Source of the DNA: Comamonadaceae bacterium
Lineage (GTDB): Bacteria > Pseudomonadota > Gammaproteobacteria > Burkholderiales > Burkholderiaceae_C
Assembly (NCBI GenBank): GCA_009996515.1
Contig: JAACZV010000005.1
Span: forward strand, 124,001-188,000
Reading direction: 5' to 3'
DNA length: 64,000 nt
Part shown: one piece after another, positions 56,749 through 64,000 of the stretch
How the letters are laid out: the number at the start of each line of letters is the position of its first letter
Position numbering within the stretch: position 1 is the first letter of the stretch
The notes under the pieces: model-generated
Told to the model about the DNA's origin: nothing
Database searches by the model: none
The model's input: only the letters and a program-made list of their open reading frames with translations
Translations under genes and position numbers: made by a program

Positions 56749-57587
56749 CACAGCCTCACCTGGCCGTGGATCAGCGGCGCCACGTCGCCGCCTATCCAGG
56801 TGGCCTCGCCATCGCGCTGCACATGCACGCGGCCGGCACGGCCCAGCGCCGCGCCCTGGGCCGCCACGTAGCGCTCGCCGGCCAGGCCCGACGCCTGCAG
56901 CCACAGCGCCAGGCCGGCGTTGAGGCTGCCCGTGACGGGGTCTTCCGGCACGCCCAGGTCGGGCACGAAGGCGCGCACCTCGAACTGGCATTCGCTGCCG
57001 GCCGGGTGGGCGCCGACGACGCCCAGCTTGAGCCCCTTCATCGCGACGAAGTCCGGCCGCAGCGCCAGCACGCTGGCGGCGTCGGCCAGCCGCACGGCCA
57101 TCCAGCCCGGGCCGTTGTCGACCCAGACCGCGTCCAGCAGCGCCTCAGCCGGCAGGCGCAGCGAGGCCGCGGCCTGCGCGCGCGTGGCGGCGTCGACCGG
57201 GCCGCTGCGCTTCAAGGGAGGCGCGGCAAAGGCCAGCCGGGCGCCGTCGCGCCTCACGCGCACCAGGCCGATGGCGCATTGCTGCACCACCTCGCCGGGC
57301 TTCTTCGCGTCGCCGCCGCTGGCCAGGAAGGCATGCGCGCTGCCCAACGTCGGGTGGCCCGCGAAGGGCAGCTCGCCACCGGGCGTGAAGATGCGCACGC
57401 GGTAGTCGGCTGACGGGTCGGTGGGCGGCAGCAGGAAGGTGGTCTCGGACAGGTTGGTCCAGCGCGCGAAGGCGGCCATCTCGTCGTCCACCAGCCCGGC
57501 GCCATCGACGACGACGGCGAGCGCATTGCCTTTCAGCGGGGTGGCGGTGAAGACGTCGACTTGGACGAAACGGCGGAGTTCAGGCAT
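56748..57587 (-). CDS. PhzF-family isomerase/epimerase
   Basis: 279 residues, diaminopimelate-epimerase-like fold. Family pieces: VQVDVFTATPLKGNALAVV, NLSETTFLLPP with the catalytic-type Glu (about residue 48), FAGHPTLGSAHAFL and EDPVTGSLNAGLALWLQ. PhzF acts in phenazine synthesis, but most homologues have unknown substrates and no phz genes are nearby. It overlaps the GNAT gene by 8 bp. Confidence 0.92.
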   Translation of the reverse strand: MPELRRFVQVDVFTATPLKGNALAVVVDGAGLVDDEMAAFARWTNLSETTFLLPPTDPSADYRVRIFTPGGELPFAGHPTLGSAHAFLASGGDAKKPGEVVQQCAIGLVRVRRDGARLAFAAPPLKRSGPVDAATRAQAAASLRLPAEALLDAVWVDNGPGWMAVRLADAASVLALRPDFVAMKGLKLGVVGAHPAGSECQFEVRAFVPDLGVPEDPVTGSLNAGLALWLQASGLAGERYVAAQGAALGRAGRVHVQRDGEATWIGGDVAPLIHGQVRL

Positions 57588-58038
57588 GGCTGGCAGGGGG
57601 CGGTGCGGTCGGGAGGTAGAGCCCCGGCCGCACGACCTCCATGCCGCGCTCCGGCGTCGCCAGCGGCTGGAAGCCGTGGCGGGCATAGAGCGGATGGGCG
57701 TCTCGCGTGAACAGCATGAAGCGGCGCAGGCCTTGCAGGTCCGGGTGGGCGAGCAGCGATTGAACCATCCAATCGGCCAGCCCCTGCCCCCTGTGGCCTT
57801 CCAGCACGTAGACGTCGCACAGATAGGCGAAGGTGGTGCGGTCTGTGACGACACGAGCAAAGCCCACCTGGCCCTGCCCGTCGGCATGCAGCGCGATGCA
57901 CAGCGAGTTTGCGATCGCCCGCTGCACGGTCGCGAGCGGAATGCCCTCGCACCAGTAGGCCGTCGTCAGGAAGGCATGGGCGGCGACGGCGTCGATGTCC
58001 TCGGCCGCGAAGCCGAGGCGGTAAATGCCGCGCTGCAT
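57580..58038 (-). CDS. GNAT-family N-acetyltransferase
   Basis: 152 residues from the ATG at 58038. Motif A: VYVLEGHRGQGLADWMVQSL, followed by RFMLFTRDAHPLYARHGFQP (RDAHPLY region), characteristic of the small GNAT/ElaA-like group. Substrate unknown. The element-borne ATG at 58122 is in frame and would add 28 residues; the short start matches the family better. It is coupled to the PhzF-like gene by an 8-bp overlap and separated from livF by element copy C. Confidence 0.88.
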   Translation of the reverse strand: MQRGIYRLGFAAEDIDAVAAHAFLTTAYWCEGIPLATVQRAIANSLCIALHADGQGQVGFARVVTDRTTFAYLCDVYVLEGHRGQGLADWMVQSLLAHPDLQGLRRFMLFTRDAHPLYARHGFQPLATPERGMEVVRPGLYLPTAPPPASHA

Positions 58039-58050
58039 GTCAGCGAACTT

Positions 58051-58169
58051 CGGGCCGGGCGCCGGGCCGCTCCCAAGCCGGCCCGACATGGGGATGTGCT
58101 TGCGGCTCGACGCCGCGAGCATCGCCGTCCCCTTGGGGGACCGGCCAAGGTAGTCCTTGGACGAGGGGC
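58051..58169 (-). repeat. Dispersed intercistronic structured element, copy C
   Basis: Minus-strand copy: starts one base after the livF stop and ends 12 bp before the GNAT ATG. Hairpin 1 CCAAGG-acta-CCTTGG (58145-58160), hairpin 2 GTCCCC-caa-GGGGAC (58127-58141), GGCGATG (ATG at 58122), hairpin 3 TGCTCGCGGC-gtcga-GCCGCAAGCA (58097-58121), tail GGCTTGGGAGCGGCCCGGCG then CCCGGCCCG. Nearly identical to copy A, with loop bases changed in hairpins 1, 2 and 3. Confidence 0.85.
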
Positions 58170-58170
58170 T

Positions 58171-58892
<722 letters not shown>

Positions 58893-58893
<1 letters not shown>

Positions 58894-60800
58894 CACGAAC
58901 CTCCCAGATAGGCCTCGATGACCTTCTCGTTGGCCTGCACCTCGGCGGGCAGGCCCTCGGCGATCTTCTGGCCGAAGTCCAGCACCGAGACGCGGTCGCA
59001 CAGGTTCATGACGACGTCCATGTGGTGTTCGATGAGGATGACGGTGACGCCGGCCGCGCGGATCTTGCGGATGATCTCCAGCAACTCCTTGATGTCGGGC
59101 GCGGTCAGGCCGGCAGCGGGCTCGTCCAGCAGCAGCAGCTGCGGGTCCAGCGCCAGCGCGCGGGCAATCTCCAGCAGCCGCTGCTTGCCGTAGGGCAGGT
59201 TGCGCGCCTCCTCGCTGGCGAGTTCGTCCAGCCCGACGAACTCCAGCAGCGCATGGGCGCGGGCGCGCTGCTCGCGGTCCTCGCGCCGGTAGCGCGGCAG
59301 GTGCAGCGCGATGTCGACAAGATTGCTCTTGAAGCTGTGGTGCAGGCCCACCAGCACGTTCTGCAGCGCCGTCATCTCGCCGAACAGCTGCACGTTCTGG
59401 AAGGTGCGCGCGATGCCCGACAGCGCGATGTCCGACGAGGTGCGGCCGTTGACCTCGCGGCCGGCGAACACCACCGTGCCGGCGGTGGGCTGGTAGATGC
59501 CGGTCAGCACGTTCATCATCGTGCTCTTGCCGGAACCATTGGGGCCGATGAGGCCATGGATGCTGCCGCGCTGCACGACCAGGTCCACGTCGTTCAGTGC
59601 CTTCAGGCCGCCGAACTGCATCAGCACGTTGCTCGCCTTCAACAGCTCGGGTTCGCCCTGAGTGCTGGCGCGCGTCAGCGCCGCAGCCTGGGCCCCCGTG
59701 GTGTCGCGCTCATGCCTGACCTTCAGGTTCAGCGCATTGCGCACGAAGCCAACGATGCCGTCCTGAAGGTAATAGACGACGAAGAGGGTGATCAGGCCGA
59801 AGATGGACAGCCGCCAGTCGGTCATGGTCTCCAGCTTGAAGGAGATCAGCGCCAGCGCGATGGTGCCCACCACCGGAATGGCGGCGAGCTGGCCGGTCAT
59901 CTTGCCGCGCTTCATCGCCACGCCCACCGAGATCGCCACCAGGACGGCCAGCGCGACCGCGCCGATGCGGAACATCTGCAGGTCGTCCAGCAGCTTGGGC
60001 AGCAGCACGATGATGGTGGCGCCCAGCAGCGCGCCGGTGCGGGTCTTGCGGCCGCCCATGATGATGGCCAGCAGGAACATCACCGTCAGCTCGAAGTTGT
60101 AGGTGTTGGGGCTGATGTACTGCTCGGAGTAGGCATAGAGCGAGCCCGCCAGCCCGGCCAGCGCGGCCGAGATGACGAAGGCATAGACCTTGTAGCGGTA
60201 GACCGATACGCCCATGCAGTCCGACGCCACCGGGCTGCCGCGCAGCGCCTCGAACGCACGCCCGAGCTGCGAGTGCAGCACGCGGTGCACGAACACCAGC
60301 GACGCGACCAGCAGCACCAGCACCAGCCAGTAGAACTCGGTCTCGTCGAGCTGGTGGCCGAACAGCGTCGGCTTGGTCAGCGTGATGCCCATGGGGCCTT
60401 CCGTCAGGAAGGTCATCTCGTTGATGAGGATCTGGATGATGGTGCCGAAGGCCAGCGTCACCATGGCCAGGTAAGGCCCCGTCACGCGCAGCGCCGGCAG
60501 CGCCAGCATCGCGCCGAACACGGCGGCCACGGCGATGGCGGCCGGCAGGGTCAGGTAGACCGGCGCGTCCAGCTTCAGGATGAGCACGCCGGCCGTGTAG
60601 GCCCCGATGCCGAACAGGCCCGCGTGGCCCAGCGACACCTGGCCGGTGTAGCCGACGACGATGTCCAGGCCGAACAGCACGATCGCGTAGATCATGATGG
60701 TCTCGACCAGGTGGATGTAGTAGGGGTTGCCGGAGGCGACAGGGAAGAGGGCGACGGCGGCCATGGCCGCTGCGCCGAGAACGAGTTTCTTGAGATTCAC
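58893..60800 (-). CDS. LivM permease fused to LivG ATPase
   Basis: 635 residues from a GTG. Residues 1-355: LivM-type permease with about nine hydrophobic helices (IMIYAIVLFGLDIVVGYTGQ, VSLGHAGLFGIGAYTAGVL, and a late pair VGTIALALISF and FGLITLFVVYYLQ). Residues 385-635: LivG-type ATPase, Walker A GPNGSGKSTMMN (about 419-430), signature LPYGKQRLLEIARA and Walker B LLLLDEPAAGL. The linker HERDTTGAQAAALTRASTQG joins them. Usually these are two genes; the joined form guarantees one ATPase per permease. Starts and stops couple it to its neighbours. Confidence 0.93.
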
Positions 60801-60815
60801 GTGTCCGGCCTTCCG

Positions 60816-61691
60816 TCAGACCTTCTTGATGGCCGTCTTGCCGAACAGGCCGGCCGGCTTCACCGCCAGCACGATGAGCAGCAGCACCAGGCCCGGCACG
60901 TCCTTGTAGCCGGTGGAGAGGTAGAAGCCCGTGGTCGTCTCGGCCACGCCCAGGATGATGCCGCCCACGATGATGCCCATGCCGCTGGTCAGGCCGCCGA
61001 TGATGGCGACGGCGAAGGCCTTCAGGCCCAGCACCGCGCCCATGGTCGCGCCGGTCAGCGTCAGCGGCGCGATCAGCACGCCGGCGAACGAGGCCGTCAG
61101 GGACGACAGCGCGTACGAGAACGTGATGACCAAGCCCGTGTTGATGCCCATCAGCTTGGCGGCGTCGCGGTCGTTGAAGGTCGCGACGACGGCCTTGCCG
61201 TAGATGGTCTTGCGGTTGAAGAACTCGACGGCCAGCATCATGCCGACGGCGCCGACGATGACGAGGATCTCCATCGGCAGCACGTTGGCGCCGAGCAGCT
61301 GCATGGGCGCCTCCGGCAGTGGCGACGGGAACTTCAGGTCGTCACGGCCCCACACGTTCTCGGCCACGTTCTTGAAGATGATGCCCAGCGCGATGGTGGA
61401 CATGATCCAGCCGAACTCGCTCTTCATCTTGATGGCGGGCCGCACGCCGATACGTTCGACGACGGCACCCTGGAAGGCGCCGAACAGGCACACCAGTGGC
61501 AGCATCAGCCAGTAGTTGACGCCCCAGCCCACCAGGGTGAGGCCCACGAGGGCGCCGAGCATCAGCGCCTCCCCCTGGCCGAAGTTCAGCGTGTCGCTGG
61601 TCGCGAAGGTCAGCTGGTAGCCGAACGCGATGACGGCGTAGATCATGCCCAGCGCGATGCCGCTGAACACGAGCTGGGTCAGTATCTGCAT
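60816..61691 (-). CDS. livH: Branched-chain amino acid ABC transporter permease LivH
   Basis: 291 residues, about eight membrane helices: LTQLVFSGIALGMIYAVIAF at the N-terminus, NFGQGEALMLGALVGLTLVG, EILVIVGAVGMMLAVEFF, and LVLLLIVLAVKPAGLFGKTA at the end. Typical LivH length. Pairs with the LivMG fusion. 15 bp before livMG; preceded by a GC-rich palindromic gap after livK. Confidence 0.94.
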   Translation of the reverse strand: MQILTQLVFSGIALGMIYAVIAFGYQLTFATSDTLNFGQGEALMLGALVGLTLVGWGVNYWLMLPLVCLFGAFQGAVVERIGVRPAIKMKSEFGWIMSTIALGIIFKNVAENVWGRDDLKFPSPLPEAPMQLLGANVLPMEILVIVGAVGMMLAVEFFNRKTIYGKAVVATFNDRDAAKLMGINTGLVITFSYALSSLTASFAGVLIAPLTLTGATMGAVLGLKAFAVAIIGGLTSGMGIIVGGIILGVAETTTGFYLSTGYKDVPGLVLLLIVLAVKPAGLFGKTAIKKV

Positions 61692-61757
61692 ATCTGTCCT
61701 GCGTAGTGCCTTCCGCAGCGGCCGCCGCGGAACCGGCTTTGCCGGGCCGCCAGCGGC

Positions 61758-61773
61758 GCCCCCTCGAGGGGGC
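61758..61773. repeat. Perfect 16-bp palindrome in the livK-livH gap
   Basis: GCCCCCTCGAGGGGGC at 61758-61773, flanked on both sides by shorter stems (CCGGC-ttt/ttc-GCCGG pairs). It begins soon after the livK stop on the minus strand and lies before livH. The layout, strong hairpins filling a gap between co-directional genes, is similar to the three dispersed elements, but the sequence is different. It may lower expression of the downstream transporter genes relative to the binding protein. Confidence 0.6.
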
Positions 61774-61800
61774 CGGCGAAGCCGGTAGGGGGTGGGCGAG

Positions 61801-63030
61801 TTACTGCCGCTTCTTCTGCTCCATCGCGCCCTTGGCGTTGGAGTCCTTCAGCCGCACCTCCGAGGCCTTCTTGAAGTCCTCCGGGTAGGCGTAGATGACG
61901 CGCTGGCCCTTGACCTCGCCCATGACGGGGATGTTGGCGGTGATGGCCTCGTGGTCGGTCTTGGAGAAGGGCTTGTTGTAGGTCGTCACGACGCCTTCGA
62001 CCGGGGTCTTCAGGTCTTCCAGCGCGGCCTTGATCTTGGGGCCGTCGGTGGAGCCGGCCTGCTTGATGGCCGCGGCCAGCAGGTAGATGGAGTCGTAGCC
62101 TTGGGCCGCGGACACCGGCGAGTCGATGCGCGAGTTCTTCGGGTTGAAGGTCTTCAGGTAGTTGATGATGAAGGCCTGGCGCTTGGGCGTCGTGGGCTCC
62201 TGGATGAAGGTCTGCGGCATGCGCGCACCCTCGCCGCCGGGGCCGGCGTTGTCGATGTAGTTGGCCATGGACAGCGTCCACGAACCGATCATCGGCACCT
62301 TCCAGCCCAGCTTGGTCATGCCGTTGGCGATCTGGGCCAGTTCGGGGCCGATGCCGTAGGTCAGCACGGCCTCGGCGCCGGCTTCCTTGGCCTTCAGCAG
62401 CTGGGCCGTCATGTCGACGTCCTTGATGTTGAACTTCTCGACGGCCACCGGCGTGATGCCCTTGAGCTTGAGCGCGGCCTCCAGGTCGGCCCGGCCGAGC
62501 TGGCCGTAGTTGGTGGAGTCGGCCAGGATGGCCACCTTCTTGAAGCCGCGCTTGGTGACGGCCTCCTCCACGATCATGGGCGCCTGGATGGAGTCGTGGG
62601 CCGCGTTGCGGAAGATGTAGTTGTCCGGCTGGTCCTTGAACTGCAGCGTGATCACCGAGCCGGTGGCCACGTTGTTCATGACCGGGATCTTGGCGTCCTG
62701 GAAGAAGCGCTGCGAGGCCAGCGCCACGCCGGTGTTGATGTAGCCGACCGTGGCCGCGACCTTTTCCTTGTTGATGAGCTCCTGGGCGATCTGCACGCCG
62801 CGCTCGTTCTTGGCCTCGTCGTCGCGCTCGACCAGCTGGATCTGGCGGCCGAGGATGCCGCCGGACTTGTTGATTTCCTCGGCGGCCAGGCGCACGCCGT
62901 CCCGCATGCTGACGCCCATCGACGAGGAGCCGCCGGTAAAGGGGCCCGCCACGCCGATCTTGATCGGGTCGGCCGCCTGAGCACCCACTGCAAAAACCGC
63001 TGCAGCCACGGCTGTCCAAACCTGCTTCAT
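61801..63030 (-). CDS. livK: Branched-chain amino acid ABC transporter substrate-binding protein
   Basis: 409 residues. Signal peptide (VWTAVAAAVFAVGAQAA), then the LivJ/LivK fold: PIKIGVAGPFTGGSSSMGVS, VRLAAEEINKSGGILG, LVERDDEAKNERGVQIAQEL. Strong Shine-Dalgarno (GGAG..GAGG) before the ATG. Periplasmic receptor delivering substrate to LivH and LivMG; aromatic or other amino acids are possible ligands besides Leu/Ile/Val. Confidence 0.94.
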   Translation of the reverse strand: MKQVWTAVAAAVFAVGAQAADPIKIGVAGPFTGGSSSMGVSMRDGVRLAAEEINKSGGILGRQIQLVERDDEAKNERGVQIAQELINKEKVAATVGYINTGVALASQRFFQDAKIPVMNNVATGSVITLQFKDQPDNYIFRNAAHDSIQAPMIVEEAVTKRGFKKVAILADSTNYGQLGRADLEAALKLKGITPVAVEKFNIKDVDMTAQLLKAKEAGAEAVLTYGIGPELAQIANGMTKLGWKVPMIGSWTLSMANYIDNAGPGGEGARMPQTFIQEPTTPKRQAFIINYLKTFNPKNSRIDSPVSAAQGYDSIYLLAAAIKQAGSTDGPKIKAALEDLKTPVEGVVTTYNKPFSKTDHEAITANIPVMGEVKGQRVIYAYPEDFKKASEVRLKDSNAKGAMEQKKRQ

Positions 63031-63179
63031 CGTTGCCTCGTCTCCGTTATGCGATCCAACCCGACGCTTTTACGCCGGGACCGATTGCATACGATGCCAG
63101 AGCGGCAACGACCTTGGGGATATGGAAACCCGGGAGCCGACAGATCCCCTGGCCTTCAGCTTTTTGTCAGCCTCGGGGG

Positions 63180-64000
63180 TTAGGGCGCGGTCTCCGCCGC
63201 CACCTCCAGCGCCTCGTGCAGCAGGCGGCCCAGCTTCTCGACGCCCTCGCGGATGAGGTCGGGCGTCAGCGTCACGAAGGACAGCCGCAGCGTGCGTGCA
63301 TCGGCCTGGTGCGCGTAGAAGGCCGCGCCGGGCACATAGGCGATGCCGGCCTCCACGGCCTGCGGCAGCAGGGCCATGGCGTCCAGGCCGGCCGGCAGTC
63401 GGATCCAGAAGAACATGCCGCCCTGCGGCGACTGCCAGTCGCAGCCCGGCGGCAGGTGTTCGCGCAAGGCCTCGGCCATGGCGTCGCGGTTGGCCTTGTA
63501 GACGGCGCGGATGGTGGGGATGTGCCGGTCCAGGAAGCCGTCGCGCACCACCTCGTGGACCACGCGCTGGTTGAAGCCCGGCGTGTGCAGGTCCGCGGCC
63601 TGCTTGGCCTGCAGCAGCTTGGGGTAAAGCTCGGTGGGAGCGACGATATAGCCCAGGCGGAAGCCCGGCGTCAGTACCTTGGAGAAGGAGCCCAGGTAGA
63701 GCGAGCCCTCGGGCCACAGACTGGACAGCGCGGCCGGCGGCGGCTCGTCGAACCACAGGTCGCCATAGGGGTTGTCCTCGACGATGGGCACGCCGGCGCG
63801 GCGCGAGGCCTCGACGACCTCCTCGCGGCGCTGCGCGCCCATGACCCGGCCGGTGGGGTTCTGGTAGTTGGGCAGCAGATAGCTGAAGCGTGTGCCGGGC
63901 GCGTCATGCGGCAGCGCACGAATCGCCTCCGGGAGCGGACCCTCGCTGTCGCTGTCCAGGCTGGCGAACAGCGGCTCGTAGGGCGTGAAGGCCTGCAGCG
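63180..64000 (-). CDS. PLP-dependent aminotransferase (class I/II), 3' part
   Basis: The frame is open to the window edge, so at least 273 codons are present and the N-terminus is missing. Fold-type I pieces: LLPNYQNPTGRVM (the NPTG motif), VPIVEDNPYGDLWFDEPPPA with the PLP-contacting Asp, and the Schiff-base Lys in LYLGSFSKVLTPGFRLGYI. The wording fits the 2-aminoadipate/MocR-type aminotransferase subgroup (LysN-like). An ATG at 63842 is internal and not the start. It is 149 bp from livK, on the same strand. Confidence 0.9.
   Translation of the reverse strand, partial: LQAFTPYEPLFASLDSDSEGPLPEAIRALPHDAPGTRFSYLLPNYQNPTGRVMGAQRREEVVEASRRAGVPIVEDNPYGDLWFDEPPPAALSSLWPEGSLYLGSFSKVLTPGFRLGYIVAPTELYPKLLQAKQAADLHTPGFNQRVVHEVVRDGFLDRHIPTIRAVYKANRDAMAEALREHLPPGCDWQSPQGGMFFWIRLPAGLDAMALLPQAVEAGIAYVPGAAFYAHQADARTLRLSFVTLTPDLIREGVEKLGRLLHEALEVAAETAP

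Overview
The window is about 70% GC by eye, gene-dense, with strong third-position GC bias. Gene content (FdhF/YdeP operon, hemE beside priA, the atpIBEFHAGDC operon, a PEP-CTERM protein, an aryl polyene cluster with an ammonia-lyase) suggests a betaproteobacterium of the order Burkholderiales, perhaps of the Roseateles/Mitsuaria/Rubrivivax type. That placement is inference from gene content and order; no rRNA is present.

Left part (1-9.4 kb): the 3' end of an acyl-CoA synthetase, an orphan receiver protein, an OmpR-type two-component pair, a secreted cyanophycinase-like peptidase, a periplasmic Do-family protease preceded by three 11-bp-phased direct repeats, and small secreted or membrane proteins of unknown function. 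9.4-12.6 kb: a minus-strand operon for a YdeP-type molybdopterin oxidoreductase, a small winged-helix-like protein and a glutathione S-transferase. 12.7-13.8 kb: a stretch of visibly lower GC with one Cys-rich secreted protein. 13.8-24.4 kb (plus strand): an NtrC-type regulator and its kinase, a PEP-CTERM protein, a membrane-anchored pseudokinase, a large O-antigen-ligase-like protein with an upstream 24-codon ORF, Rep helicase and a small secreted protein. 24.4-28.7 kb (minus): priA, hemE and a hexose-phosphate mutarotase.

28.7-47.1 kb (minus): a complete aryl polyene (APE) pigment cluster, read from 47.1 kb downward in the order C-D-E-F-G-HI-J(GT)-J(AT)-ammonia-lyase-K-L-M-B-N-O-P-Q-R, with nearly every gene overlapping the next. 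Beyond it lie three small exported proteins and a 4'-phosphopantetheinyl transferase that could activate the two ACPs. 47.2-54.5 kb: the complete F1Fo ATP synthase operon, whose end abuts the APE cluster behind a terminator-like hairpin; its promoter (TTGGGA-N17-TATAAT) is clear. 54.6-64 kb (minus): an SMP-30-like lactonase, two GNATs, an AlaX-type editing protein, a PhzF-like isomerase, a branched-chain amino acid ABC transporter (with LivM fused to LivG), and the 3' part of a PLP aminotransferase.

The most unusual signals are: (1) three copies of a dispersed element, about 118 bp (one expanded to about 199 bp), each filling the gap between two co-directional genes, with conserved hairpins, one showing compensatory base changes, and a conserved ATG in frame with the downstream gene; (2) a transmembrane pseudokinase lacking all catalytic motifs; (3) an APE cluster with an ammonia-lyase, an ApeH-ApeI fusion and a split ApeJ; (4) -10-like hexamers 6-9 nt before the start codon of nine genes without Shine-Dalgarno sequences, suggesting leaderless mRNAs.
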